The notes: generated from the sequence alone by a model not told the origin. 64,000 nt of DNA from Tenacibaculum sp. MAR_2009_124 (GCF_900105455.1 NZ_FNSF01000003.1:62001-126000), one strand, 5' to 3'. Numbered from the stretch's first letter, positions 28,512 through 37,997 are shown. Numbers and translations: made by a program.

Positions 28512-28801
28512 ACATATTGCTGCACTAGACCTATAAGCGTATTTGCATCCTGCTCACCAGTCTGACGCCATTTCATTTCACCATCTTTATAAATCATAAA
28601 AGTAGGATTCCCTTTTACACGTAACGCCTCTGCTAAGATTTCATTTTTTCTAATATCAATCTTAATTACCTTAGCTTTATCTCCTAACGCTGCAGCAACA
28701 TCTCGAAGAGTCTCCAAACTTGGTTCAGACTCACTCCAGTCCGCATAAAAATCAATTAACACGGGTTTGTCAATGCTTATAATTTCACCAAATTTTGTCA
28801 T
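28508..28801 (-). CDS. Thioredoxin-fold protein lacking the active-site cysteines
   Basis: A 97-residue thioredoxin-like protein. The segment DKPVLIDFYADW is the standard strand before the active site, but WCGPC is replaced by W22-S-E-S-E26, and the whole protein has no cysteine. The cis-proline loop (GNPTFMIY) and the following GE(M) strand are kept. It therefore cannot do dithiol chemistry and probably acts as a structural or chaperone-like partner. It overlaps the convergent deacetylase gene by 4 nt at the stop codons. The N-terminus begins directly with the thioredoxin fold, with no signal peptide. Confidence 0.82.
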   Translation of the reverse strand: MTKFGEIISIDKPVLIDFYADWSESEPSLETLRDVAAALGDKAKVIKIDIRKNEILAEALRVKGNPTFMIYKDGEMKWRQTGEQDANTLIGLVQQYV

Positions 28802-28885
28802 AAAAACAATATTATTTTATAAACTGCTTAAAAATACGAATTTTTATTATTAATACTGTGATATCCCTAATAAAAACAGCTAATC

Positions 28886-30109
28886 TCACCCTTTTTTCAG
28901 TTCTATTACAGAAATTTCGGGCCAAATACCAACTCTACCAGGAAAAGCGTGATATCCAAACCCTCTGTTTACATTTATATACCTTCCAAATTCTTCATAT
29001 AAACCTGCCCATTGCTTATAAACATATTGAGAAGGACTCCATCTAAAAAAACCAGGAATTTCAATTCCAAATTGAAGACCATGTGTATGTCCACTTAACG
29101 TCAAATGGTAATTAAAATCATCACTCTTCACTTTATATTCCCAATGACTTGGATCATGACTCATTAAAATTTTAAAATCTTCCTTTTTCACTCCTTGCGA
29201 GGCCTTTTTTAAATCACCTGCTTTATTAAAGCCTTTCCCCCAGTTTTCAACACCGACTAAAGCCATTTTCTGCCCATCTTTTTCAATATACCTATGCTCA
29301 TTTAGCAATAAATCAAAACCTATTTGTGGGTGAATATTTTTTATTGCTTTAAAGTTATCGTCCTTGGCTTCTTCACTTTTCCATTCCGAATAATCTCCAT
29401 AGTCGTGATTTCCTAGTATCGAGAACTTTCCCATAGGTGCTTTTAATTGAGAGAAAAGAGGAATCCAGTCGTCCATTTCATTTGCAAAATTGTTTACAAT
29501 ATCACCAGTAAAGAGTATAATATCTGAATTTTGCTCATTAATTAAATCGACTCCGTAGCCTATTTTTTCTTTATTATCAAAACTCCCAGAATGGATGTCC
29601 GTAATCTGAGTTATTTTAAATCCATCAAAAGCGTCAGGTAAATCTTTAAAAGTTAGCTGATATTTAATCACTTTATAATTGTACTTCCCTTTAAAAATAC
29701 CATATAAAATTCCAGCAAAAGGAAGTGAAGCTAACCCTAAAGCTATTTGAGAAATAAATTTTCTTCGACCAGTCAAACTCTTCGTTTCACCAGCAGAAAA
29801 ATAAGAAATACCTTTCTGGATCCATCTTACAATGTCTTCTCCCAACATAAAAACTAACATAATTAACTTAGGAAGTAAAACCAACAGTAGCATTCCAAAA
29901 GCCCATTGAAACTGCCTTGTTTGCCCTGAGCTTCTATCAGAACTCAAGATAACATAGAAGAAATTAATATAAGCTAAGGCCCCTAAAAGAAGCCATCCAT
30001 AGCGAATCATTTTATTTTTTACTAGCATTTTAATTGTTTGAAAAGCATAAACTTCAAAAACAATAATTAATGTCGATATTACTAACAGAGAAATTAACCA
30101 ACGAGGCAT
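28886..30109 (-). CDS. Membrane-anchored metallophosphoesterase
   Basis: A 407-residue protein. Three or four N-terminal hydrophobic segments (about residues 1-95), one more near 127-145, then a calcineurin-like phosphoesterase domain from about 155. Metal motifs are visible: TDIHSGSFDN (DxH), FTGDIVNN (GD), LGNHDYGDY (GNHD), MSHDPSHW and SGHTHGLQFG (GHxH). This matches YaeI-type enzymes that act on phospholipid-type or UDP-sugar-lipid substrates; the true substrate is unknown. Full length, single gene. Confidence 0.9.
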   Translation of the reverse strand: MPRWLISLLVISTLIIVFEVYAFQTIKMLVKNKMIRYGWLLLGALAYINFFYVILSSDRSSGQTRQFQWAFGMLLLVLLPKLIMLVFMLGEDIVRWIQKGISYFSAGETKSLTGRRKFISQIALGLASLPFAGILYGIFKGKYNYKVIKYQLTFKDLPDAFDGFKITQITDIHSGSFDNKEKIGYGVDLINEQNSDIILFTGDIVNNFANEMDDWIPLFSQLKAPMGKFSILGNHDYGDYSEWKSEEAKDDNFKAIKNIHPQIGFDLLLNEHRYIEKDGQKMALVGVENWGKGFNKAGDLKKASQGVKKEDFKILMSHDPSHWEYKVKSDDFNYHLTLSGHTHGLQFGIEIPGFFRWSPSQYVYKQWAGLYEEFGRYINVNRGFGYHAFPGRVGIWPEISVIELKKG

Positions 30110-30249
30110 AAATTTATTTTAAATAACAGGTAAAGATACACTTATTAAAAAAAATGAATTTTTAACTTCTTGTTAAAGTTTTGTAATTTTACCAACCACG
30201 ATTCTAACTAAGAATACTCAATACTTAATTTAAAAGACTCTTTCAGAAA

Positions 30250-33078
30250 ATGGCAAACAGAAAACGACTTTTTTTACTTGATGCATATGCTCTAATATTC
30301 AGAGGTTATTATGCTTTTATTAAAAACCCCAGAATTAATTCAAAAGGGCTTGATACGTCTGCCATTTTAGGCTTTACCAATTCTTTATTGGATGTTATTA
30401 AAAGAGAAAAACCAGATTATTTAGCAGTCTGCTTTGATAAAGGAGGAAGTGCTGATAGAGTTGAAGTTTTCCCTGAATACAAAGCAAATCGATTGGAAAC
30501 TCCAGAAGCCATTAAAATTGCAGTTCCTTATATAGAAAGAATACTGGAAGCAATGAAAATACCTGTTATCGTTAAAGAAGGTTTTGAAGCTGATGATATT
30601 ATCGGTACTCTAGCAAAAAAAGCTGAACAAGCCGGTTTAGAAACCTATATGGTTACTCCTGATAAAGATTATGCTCAGTTAGTTTCAGAACATATTTTCA
30701 TGTTCAAACCTCCAAGAATGGGTAATGGATATGAAAAGTGGGGTGTTGAGGAAGTAAAAGCAAAATTTGAAATAGAAAGACCAGAGCAGGTGATTGATTT
30801 TCTTGGAATGATGGGTGATTCTGTAGATAATATTCCTGGGTTACCTGGTGTAGGTGAAAAAACTGCTAAAAAATTTCTAGCAGCTTATGGTAGCATGGAG
30901 GGTTTGTTTGAAAATACTCACGAGCTGAAAGGAAAGATGAAAGAGAAAGTTGAAGCAAACAAAGAGTTAGGATTACTTTCTAAAAAGCTAGCCACCATTA
31001 TGCTAGATGTTCCTGTTGAATTGGAAGAAGACAAACTTATTTTTGAGCAACCCGATGTTCAAAAAACTATAGCCATTTTCGACGATCTAGAATTCCGAAG
31101 AATGTCTGATAATTTCAAAAAGACTTTTGCTGTTTCTACTACCGATTCACAAGTTGAAAACTCCAGTAAAACTTCGGCAAGTGCAAATTCTCAACAATTT
31201 GATTTATTTGCTACACCAGGCGGTGGTAACATCAACTCCACCAATGATGAAAGTATAAGTGGATATAGAACCATAAACAACACCAATCATTTATATCAAA
31301 TTACCAATACACCTTTAAGTAGAAAGTTGTTGTTAAAAAAGCTACTGCAACAGAACACTGTTTGTTTCGACACCGAAACCACTGGTTTAAAAGCATTAGA
31401 AGTTGAACTTATTGGAATTGCCTTTTCATGGGAAATAGGAAAAGGATATTACCTAGTTCTTCCTGACAACCAAGAAGAAGCTCAGGAAATAATTAATGAA
31501 TTCATTCCTTTTTTCGAAAATGAAACCATCGAAAAAATAGGTCATAATATAAAGTACGATATTAAAGTGCTTTCTAATTACAACATCAAGGTAAAAGGAA
31601 ACTTATTCGACACCATGATTGCTCATTATCTGATTAATCCAGATATGAGACATAATATGGATGTATTGGCAGAAACATACCTAAATTATCAACCCGTTTC
31701 AATTACGGAATTGATAGGTAAAAAAGGTAAAAATCAATTATCAATGCGAGATGTTGATTTGGACAGACAAAGCGAATATGCTGTTGAAGATGCCGATATC
31801 ACATTACAACTGAAAGAGCACTTTACAAAGGAACTCGAAAGTGGTAATGTAACGAAGTTATTCCATGACGTTGAAACCCCAATTGTTTCTGTACTTACCG
31901 CTATGGAAATAGAAGGTATTAATTTGAATACTGATTTTCTTAAATCTTTATCAGGTGAGCTTAGCACAGATATTAAAGATTTAGAACAACGCATATATGA
32001 ACAAGCGGACGAAGAGTTTAACATTGCTTCTCCGAAACAACTAGGTCCTATTCTTTTTGAGAAACTCAAATTAGTTGACAAGCCAAAAAAGACAAAAACG
32101 GGTCAGTATTCAACAGCTGAAGATGTATTGTCATATTTAGCCAACGATCATCAAATTGTAGCCGACATACTTTTATATCGTCAATACAAAAAACTTCAGA
32201 GTACCTATGTTAATGCACTTCCTGAAGAAGTTAACCCAAAAACTGGAAGAGTTCATACTGTTTATGCGCAAGCAGTTGCAGCAACAGGAAGACTAAGTTC
32301 AAACAATCCTAACTTGCAAAATATTCCTATTAGAACTAAAAGAGGTCAGGAAATCAGAAAAGCTTTTATTCCAAAGAACGATGACTATGTATTACTTGCT
32401 GCCGATTACAGTCAGATAGAATTACGAATTATAGCTGCTTTAAGTGAAGAAGAAACAATGATTGAAGCTTTTAAACAAGGGGAAGATATTCATGCTTCAA
32501 CCGCGTCAAAAGTTTTCAAAGTACCTATTGAAGAGGTTACTCGTGAACAAAGAAGTAATGCAAAAACAGTAAACTTTGGAATCATTTATGGGGTTTCTGC
32601 TTTTGGCTTAAGTAATCAAACTAGTTTAGATAGAAAAGAAGCTAAAGCGCTTATTGAGGCTTATTATGAAACTTACCCGAAGCTTAGAAATTATATTTCC
32701 AAGCAAGTCGATTTCGCCAGAGACAATGGATATGTCGAAACCGTGCTGAATAGAAGACGTTATTTAAAAGATATTAATTCTAGAAACGCAATTGTTCGTG
32801 GGGCTGCTGAAAGAAATGCGGTTAATGCACCTATTCAAGGAAGTGCCGCCGACATTATTAAATTAGCTATGATAAATATCGACAGTCGATTTAATAAGGA
32901 AAATTTCAAATCAAAAATGCTACTTCAAGTACATGATGAATTGGTTTTTGACGCCCATAAAGACGAATTAGAAACTATTAAACCAATTATAAAAGAAGAA
33001 ATGGAAAATGCCTTTAAACTCTCCGTTCCTCTTGATGTAGAAATTGGTATTGGTCAAAATTGGTTAGAAGCTCATTAA
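30250..33078 (+). CDS. polA: DNA polymerase I
   Basis: A 942-residue protein with three domains. The 5'-3' exonuclease (about 1-290) includes DAYALIFRGYYAF and the FEADDIIGTLA and GDSVDNIPGLPGVGEKTA motifs. The 3'-5' exonuclease (about 340-520) has FDTETTGL, GHNIKYDIKVL and YAVEDADITLQL, so proofreading looks intact. The family A polymerase (about 560-942) has DYSQIELRIIAAL (motif A), RSNAKTVNFGIIYG (motif B) and LQVHDELVFDA (motif C). It fills gaps and removes RNA primers. Convergent with the RiPP locus across a near-perfect palindrome. Confidence 0.97.
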   Translation: MANRKRLFLLDAYALIFRGYYAFIKNPRINSKGLDTSAILGFTNSLLDVIKREKPDYLAVCFDKGGSADRVEVFPEYKANRLETPEAIKIAVPYIERILEAMKIPVIVKEGFEADDIIGTLAKKAEQAGLETYMVTPDKDYAQLVSEHIFMFKPPRMGNGYEKWGVEEVKAKFEIERPEQVIDFLGMMGDSVDNIPGLPGVGEKTAKKFLAAYGSMEGLFENTHELKGKMKEKVEANKELGLLSKKLATIMLDVPVELEEDKLIFEQPDVQKTIAIFDDLEFRRMSDNFKKTFAVSTTDSQVENSSKTSASANSQQFDLFATPGGGNINSTNDESISGYRTINNTNHLYQITNTPLSRKLLLKKLLQQNTVCFDTETTGLKALEVELIGIAFSWEIGKGYYLVLPDNQEEAQEIINEFIPFFENETIEKIGHNIKYDIKVLSNYNIKVKGNLFDTMIAHYLINPDMRHNMDVLAETYLNYQPVSITELIGKKGKNQLSMRDVDLDRQSEYAVEDADITLQLKEHFTKELESGNVTKLFHDVETPIVSVLTAMEIEGINLNTDFLKSLSGELSTDIKDLEQRIYEQADEEFNIASPKQLGPILFEKLKLVDKPKKTKTGQYSTAEDVLSYLANDHQIVADILLYRQYKKLQSTYVNALPEEVNPKTGRVHTVYAQAVAATGRLSSNNPNLQNIPIRTKRGQEIRKAFIPKNDDYVLLAADYSQIELRIIAALSEEETMIEAFKQGEDIHASTASKVFKVPIEEVTREQRSNAKTVNFGIIYGVSAFGLSNQTSLDRKEAKALIEAYYETYPKLRNYISKQVDFARDNGYVETVLNRRRYLKDINSRNAIVRGAAERNAVNAPIQGSAADIIKLAMINIDSRFNKENFKSKMLLQVHDELVFDAHKDELETIKPIIKEEMENAFKLSVPLDVEIGIGQNWLEAH

Positions 33079-33091
33079 ACACTAAATTATA

Positions 33092-33122
33092 TTAGCTTTT
33101 ATTGTTAAACAATAAAAGCTAA
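33092..33122. terminator. Bidirectional terminator shared by polA and the RiPP operon
   Basis: A 31-nt near-perfect palindrome, ttagcttttattgtt / aacaataaaagctaa around one base. It overlaps the stop codon of the last paralog gene and lies 13 nt after the polA stop. Confidence 0.65.
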
Positions 33123-34009
33123 TGGTTTTGGTGATTAAAATTTCCGAAATAAACCATATTGATATCAAGGCTGGTATTTCCTAGTGTAGAGCCATCATGA
33201 AAACAATTGTCTGTTGGAGCAATATAGTACTGATATCGACCTTGTTTAATCTTAATAACAGGGTAATTAGGATAGTACTTAAAAAAACATTCAGCTACAT
33301 TGTAAACGTTTAATTTACTCGTATCCATTTTCTTCTTAAGCATATTATGAACTTGAATCATTGATAAATTCACATACACAAAATGTCTCGCTTCGGCTCC
33401 TAAATTGATACAAATTCTATTACCAAACTTATAGGTTGTATGCAACTTCATAAACTTTGTACCATCATTGTGAAGCCCCATGTACTTGCGTTCCTCTACA
33501 GTGAAATTTTCTGGTAATCTACTGATATCACATGCCACCATTTCAAGATTTGGCAGATTCGTTGTGATACAGTTTAAATGAAAAGGTTTAGAATTTGAGA
33601 TAGAGTTTAAAAATTTATTTAATTCTTCATTCAATTTTTCTGTAACCTCTTGATTTTTGGCAAAACTCTCAATAACATCTTCTCTAGTTTTGCAATGACT
33701 AAAATCAATTCTCTTAAGATGTTTTTTTACACTTTCAGGGAGCTCTCCTAGGTAAATATTATTATGATCCTTTAGTTTTGCTTGAGGATGTAAACACTGT
33801 TTTTCATTTTTACTCAACATTTTCCAATCTCTCTTCGGAATATAAGCTTCATCAATATAAAGTGGCAAAAAGGAACCTCCTCCATAAGTTATCTTCGACC
33901 CTCTATGCTCCGAATGATGGACTACTCCTGAATTTATTTGTATGTTTTCAAAAATATTTGGAAGATTACTATGAATTCCAATACCTTTTTTAATTGCTGT
34001 TATACTCAC
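33119..34009 (-). CDS. RiPP-locus paralog 1, possible iron/2-oxoglutarate-type oxygenase
   Basis: A 296-residue protein, last of four tandem paralogs. I prefer the GTG at 34009, 20 nt after the previous stop, to the ATG at 34066 that would overlap the upstream gene. Conserved in all copies or nearly so are INSGVVHH near the N-terminus, HNDG (His180, Asp182), GNRICINLGAEARHF, and PTDNCFHDGSTLG with a His about 91 residues after the first. HxD...H spacing with beta-rich sequence suggests a double-stranded beta-helix metal site. The usual Arg for 2-oxoglutarate is not where expected, though GNR is conserved. This is motif-level inference; the family is unrecognised. Confidence 0.6.
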   Translation of the reverse strand: MSITAIKKGIGIHSNLPNIFENIQINSGVVHHSEHRGSKITYGGGSFLPLYIDEAYIPKRDWKMLSKNEKQCLHPQAKLKDHNNIYLGELPESVKKHLKRIDFSHCKTREDVIESFAKNQEVTEKLNEELNKFLNSISNSKPFHLNCITTNLPNLEMVACDISRLPENFTVEERKYMGLHNDGTKFMKLHTTYKFGNRICINLGAEARHFVYVNLSMIQVHNMLKKKMDTSKLNVYNVAECFFKYYPNYPVIKIKQGRYQYYIAPTDNCFHDGSTLGNTSLDINMVYFGNFNHQNH

Positions 34010-34028
34010 CTTTTCTTTTTTAAGTTTA

Positions 34029-34910
34029 TTAATATTGAAAATTCCCAAAATACACGATACAAACATCTAAGTGTTGAGTACCTAAAGTAGAGCCATCGTG
34101 AAAACAATTATCTGTTGGGGCTATGTAGTACTGATAGGGTTTTTGTTCAACCCTTATTACTGGATAATCCGAGAAATGTCGAAAGAAATACTTTGGAATA
34201 TTCGAAATTGAAACCTGTTTTATTTCTTCTGAGCTCAACTTTTCTCTCAGCATAGCATAGGCTTCCTTTAAAGCCAAATTCACGAACAAAAAATACCTCG
34301 AATCCTTTCCTAAGTTAATACTTATTCTGTTTCCAAATTCGTGAGCAGTATCTATTGTCATTACTTGAGTTCCATCATTATGAATTCCAAGAAATTTTTT
34401 ATCTGATTGTTGATACCCATCGGGAAGCATTGTTGTATTACAGGCTACTAATTCCACATTTGGATAGTTAACTCCCATACAATGAAAATTGAACTTTTTG
34501 TTATTCGAAATTGGCTCCAAAAATTGATCGAGCAGCTCGGTTACCTGTTGAACATCTTCGGGGTTACTGCCTAGTTTTGAAAAAACCTCTTCTCTATTGA
34601 CACTTTCGTCTAATTTTAATCGCTGAAAACAAACTTTCAAATTTTCAGGAATTACTCCGAGATATATTGTATTAAAGTCAGTTCTGTTTTCATCAAACTT
34701 TAATAGTTTTAATTCCTTATCTGTTAAACTACGCCAATCTCTTTTAGTAACGTAAGCATCGTCTACAAACTCTGGTATAAACTTTTCTTCTAAGTAGTTC
34801 ACTAGAGCAGCTTTTTGATTGCTATGGTGTACTGTTCCTGAATTAATCTTTAAAGCCGTTTCACCTTCAGTAAGTGTATTATGAATCATTAATTGCCTTT
34901 TCATTTCCAT
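34029..34910 (-). CDS. RiPP-locus paralog 2, possible iron/2-oxoglutarate-type oxygenase
   Basis: A 293-residue paralog of the neighbours. The shared blocks are present: INSGTVHHSNQ, FVDDAYVTKRDWRSL, LLDQFLEPISNNKKFNFHCM, LGIHNDGTQVM (HxD), FGNRISINLGKDSRYFLFV and PTDNCFHDGSTLGTQH. It ends VYFGNFQY like paralog 3. It has no signal peptide, so it acts in the cytoplasm, where a precursor peptide would be modified. It starts 16 nt after paralog 3. Function is inferred from the locus and the HxD...H pattern only. Confidence 0.6.
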   Translation of the reverse strand: MEMKRQLMIHNTLTEGETALKINSGTVHHSNQKAALVNYLEEKFIPEFVDDAYVTKRDWRSLTDKELKLLKFDENRTDFNTIYLGVIPENLKVCFQRLKLDESVNREEVFSKLGSNPEDVQQVTELLDQFLEPISNNKKFNFHCMGVNYPNVELVACNTTMLPDGYQQSDKKFLGIHNDGTQVMTIDTAHEFGNRISINLGKDSRYFLFVNLALKEAYAMLREKLSSEEIKQVSISNIPKYFFRHFSDYPVIRVEQKPYQYYIAPTDNCFHDGSTLGTQHLDVCIVYFGNFQY

Positions 34911-34926
34911 GGATAAATTTTTTAAA

Positions 34927-35811
34927 TTAGTATTGGAATTTCCCGAAGTATATCATCACAACATCCAAATTTTTCATACCATAAGTTGAGCCATCATGGA
35001 AACAATGATCCGTAGGAGCAATATAATATTGATAAGGTTTTTGCGGTATTCTTATGACGGGATAATCAGGAAAATGCTTAAAAAACAACTCTGAAATATT
35101 TACTAAATTTATTTTTTCTTTTGCTATATTTTTCTCTTTTCGAAGCATGTTGTATGCCTGTGTTAAAGACAAGTTTACAAATAAAAAGTAGCGAGTTTCC
35201 GCTCCTAAATTAATAGTAAAACGATTTCCAGATTTATAAGAACCATGAACTGTTGTTGGTTCCGCCCCGTCATTATGAATCCCCATGTACTTTTTATCTT
35301 CCTCAGTATATCCTTCGGGTAAAACAGTAGTGTCACAAGCCACCATATCAATATTTGGTAAATTAGCCCCTATAAAATGAAAATGAAATGGTAAATTGTT
35401 TGCAAAATCCATCAAATAGCGCTGCATATAACTACTCAATTTCATCGTCAATTCTTGATGCTGCTTCATTTTCCCAAGCACATCATCAGGATACAATGAT
35501 TCTGCAAACTTTAATTCTTCAAAAACACCCTTTAACTCTCCTGGAAGATCTCCAAAATAAATAGTATTGTAGTAATTTCGCTCTTCACTAGGCTTCGGTT
35601 TTAGAACTTCAATTTCTTTAGCTAACAGTTTTCTCCAGTTCCTTTTTGCCACATAAGCTTTATCTTCATAATTCGGAACAAAATTCCAATCCAGATAACT
35701 GACACTACTTTTCTCTTGATTTAAATGATGTGTTGTTCCTGAATTTATTCTAATATCATTAAACACATTGTCTATGGTACTGTGAAGTCGTATTCCCTTC
35801 CTTATTTCCAT
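34927..35811 (-). CDS. RiPP-locus paralog 3, possible iron/2-oxoglutarate-type oxygenase
   Basis: A 294-residue paralog with the ATG at 35811 (MEIRKGIRLHS...), 4 nt after paralog 4; the ATG at 35844 would overlap that gene. It carries INSGTTHHLNQ, MGIHNDGAEPTTV (HxD), SGNRFTINLGAETRYFLFV and PTDHCFHDGSTYGMK, ending IYFGKFQY. Paralogs 1 to 3 resemble each other clearly across their whole lengths. Adjacent to the radical SAM and peptide genes, it is presumed to be a second tailoring enzyme or one of several acting on different residues of the same peptide. Confidence 0.6.
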   Translation of the reverse strand: MEIRKGIRLHSTIDNVFNDIRINSGTTHHLNQEKSSVSYLDWNFVPNYEDKAYVAKRNWRKLLAKEIEVLKPKPSEERNYYNTIYFGDLPGELKGVFEELKFAESLYPDDVLGKMKQHQELTMKLSSYMQRYLMDFANNLPFHFHFIGANLPNIDMVACDTTVLPEGYTEEDKKYMGIHNDGAEPTTVHGSYKSGNRFTINLGAETRYFLFVNLSLTQAYNMLRKEKNIAKEKINLVNISELFFKHFPDYPVIRIPQKPYQYYIAPTDHCFHDGSTYGMKNLDVVMIYFGKFQY

Positions 35812-35815
35812 TTTT

Positions 35816-36667
35816 TTAGTTCTTTCTATGCGGTAGTTGATCAAATACCCCTGTATATACTATTGTGACATCAATTTCTTTTCTTCCATACGTTGAAGCG
35901 TCATGAAAAAAATTGTCGGTTGGAGCAATATAAAACTGATATGGTTTGATTTCCATTTTTATTACTGGATAGTTGGGAAAGTGTTTAAAGAATACACTAG
36001 TAATATTATTTGGGGTTAGTTTTATTTTACTCAAATCTGTTTTCTGTCCTATAAGATTATAAACCTGTATTAGCGTTAAATTTGTAAACAATAGAGTTCT
36101 CGTTTCTTTACTTAAATTAATTGATATTCTATTCCCTGATTTATATGCAGAATGGATTTTAAATGGCCTACTTTGATCAATGTGTAAACCTATATAGATA
36201 AAATTGTTTTCTATATAATGACACGTAATTGTTTCTCTATTAGGCATTGCTCTTGTTATCCGATGAAATTTGTAATCGTTACTGGAAGAGAAGTCTCCTA
36301 GAAAACTATCTAATTCTTCGTTTATATTTTTAACTAAATTTTTATTTTTTTCAAAAGTGGGATATACATCATCAGGATGTTTACATTTTTCGAGTCCTAA
36401 ATCATAAAATAACCCTTTAATATTTTGAGGTATTTCTCCCAAGTACAAGCTTTTACTATAGTTCGTAAACTTTTCATCCTGTTTAACTAGTAATCGAAGC
36501 TCTTGTTTAGTTAAGTTTCTCCAATCTTGATTGGGCACAAACGAGTCTGCATCATATTCCAACCCATTAAGTGAATCTACAGCCCTTACACCGGTATCAT
36601 TTATACTTAATTGTCCATATACAGGAATTTTATCACCATAAACGCTAATCCCTTTAATCAGTTTCAT
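35816..36667 (-). CDS. RiPP-locus paralog 4, divergent member next to the radical SAM gene
   Basis: A 283-residue paralog. The HxD pair is kept as GLHIDQSRPF and the distal site as PTDNFFHDASTYGRK, but the INSGxxHH block is reduced to INDTGVRAVDS and the end is extended by LPHRKN. SGNRISINLSKETR is intact. Its start codon overlaps the stop codon of the radical SAM gene (ATGA type, 36664-36667), so it is the most tightly coupled paralog. Its divergence suggests a distinct job or partly lost activity. Function is not known. Confidence 0.58.
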   Translation of the reverse strand: MKLIKGISVYGDKIPVYGQLSINDTGVRAVDSLNGLEYDADSFVPNQDWRNLTKQELRLLVKQDEKFTNYSKSLYLGEIPQNIKGLFYDLGLEKCKHPDDVYPTFEKNKNLVKNINEELDSFLGDFSSSNDYKFHRITRAMPNRETITCHYIENNFIYIGLHIDQSRPFKIHSAYKSGNRISINLSKETRTLLFTNLTLIQVYNLIGQKTDLSKIKLTPNNITSVFFKHFPNYPVIKMEIKPYQFYIAPTDNFFHDASTYGRKEIDVTIVYTGVFDQLPHRKN

Positions 36668-37923
36668 GCGATTACCTCTTTTTTAAATGAACTTAGTTTT
36701 TTCTGAGTTTCTGTAGTTATCTTCAAATCATTATTTCGACTGAAACCTTTTATAATATTCTCATATTTTAAAATATCGACATCCAATTGTTTAATCGTAT
36801 TTTCAGGTAGCGAATCCAGAATATCATTTTGAATAAAAGAGATAAGTCTTACCATGTCTTTACAATACATTGTAGGATTATCAAAACCGTTTTCATTGGA
36901 ATATCTATGCCCTAAAAATCCACCTCCACATATATCGTACACTGGACAATTTAAGCATTGCTCGCACACATTGTCATGCGCACTATAATACACTTGAAAT
37001 GTATCGTTTTCGAAAAGATCTTCTAATTTATTCGAATGAATATTGATTTCGTTCCTTGTTATCCCTTCAAAACAAGCTCTAAGTGAATCTACAACCTCTA
37101 TACTACCATCGGTTTCTAAAACAAGAACCCCATTGGTTCTTCTTCCAATAAGTTGATTCCCCAAGCCTTCTTCTCCCATTACCATTTTTATCAACGATTC
37201 AAAAAAGTATATACTAGGCCTATCTTTATCATATTTCCATATTTTATAAAGTTCTATAAACCAATTCGCATAAGGTGTGTAATCCGCTTCATCAAATCTA
37301 TTTTCATCAAGTCCAAAAGGAGCCTGATCATAATGACCATCAGGAAGTAGTAAGTTTAATCTTTCAACGCCTAGTTTTTTCATCTCAGAATACAACTCTT
37401 CAATAGGAATATGAATATTAACTACCAATAGCAATCCCATTAAGTTATATTTTTTACCAAGCTTAACGGCTTCGACAACCTTATCATATGAACCTTTTCC
37501 ATTATGAAAAACACGATACTCATCATGATACTTCTTTGGTCCGTCGATGCTTATACCTACGGAAATATCATTTTTTTGAAGTAGTTTATACCATTTTTCA
37601 TCTAAAGTAACACCATTGGTTTGTACGGTAAAATTATACTCTAAATTAGGCGCTGTTTCTTTAAAAATTGCGATGCAATCCTCAAAATAATCAGGTTGCA
37701 ATAACAAGGGTTCTCCTCCATGAAATACAATTTGAACATATTCAATAGTTGCCTTTTTACAATAGTCTCTCAGTTTTTCTGCAAAGATTTTCACTGTGTC
37801 TAGAGACATAAATTTTGGTTGATTCATATACGTTGAATCTCCCATATTGTACATATAGCAATAAGAACAATTTAAATTACATCTGCTTGCTATTTTTAAA
37901 ACAAAAGAAGATACTTTATACAT
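36664..37923 (-). CDS. Radical SAM/SPASM peptide-modifying enzyme, FxsB-like
   Basis: A 419-residue enzyme from the ATG at 37923; the longer frame begins with TTG. The [4Fe-4S] site is C15-x3-C19-x2-C22 (RCNLNCSYCYMYN). The C-terminal SPASM domain has CEQCLNCPVYDICGGG followed by HRYSNENGFDNPTMYC, the tail I associate with FxsB/XyeB-type cyclophane-forming enzymes. Such enzymes make a C-C bond between an aromatic ring and a beta-carbon in a precursor peptide. A separate maturase partner is not visible. It lies between the 70-residue peptide and the four paralogs and overlaps paralog 4 by 4 nt. Confidence 0.85.
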   Translation of the reverse strand: MYKVSSFVLKIASRCNLNCSYCYMYNMGDSTYMNQPKFMSLDTVKIFAEKLRDYCKKATIEYVQIVFHGGEPLLLQPDYFEDCIAIFKETAPNLEYNFTVQTNGVTLDEKWYKLLQKNDISVGISIDGPKKYHDEYRVFHNGKGSYDKVVEAVKLGKKYNLMGLLLVVNIHIPIEELYSEMKKLGVERLNLLLPDGHYDQAPFGLDENRFDEADYTPYANWFIELYKIWKYDKDRPSIYFFESLIKMVMGEEGLGNQLIGRRTNGVLVLETDGSIEVVDSLRACFEGITRNEINIHSNKLEDLFENDTFQVYYSAHDNVCEQCLNCPVYDICGGGFLGHRYSNENGFDNPTMYCKDMVRLISFIQNDILDSLPENTIKQLDVDILKYENIIKGFSRNNDLKITTETQKKLSSFKKEVIA

Positions 37924-37957
37924 AAGCAAAATAATATTGGTTTTCAAGTTTTAAGAA

Positions 37958-37989
37958 AACTAGATAACCTTTAAAAAGGATACCTAGTT
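37958..37989 (-). terminator. Attenuating terminator between peptide gene and radical SAM gene
   Basis: On the minus strand arms aactag/ctagtt plus an inner cctt/aagg helix are followed by TTTTC. The T-run is short, so readthrough into the enzyme genes is expected. Confidence 0.55.
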
Positions 37990-37997
37990 AACATCTT

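Noticed and set aside
33119..36667. Reading the four paralogs as a duplicated ATP-grasp or lanthionine synthase set
   Set aside because: No ATP-grasp or LanC/LanM zinc motifs are visible; HxD...H fits a metal-dependent oxygenase pattern better.
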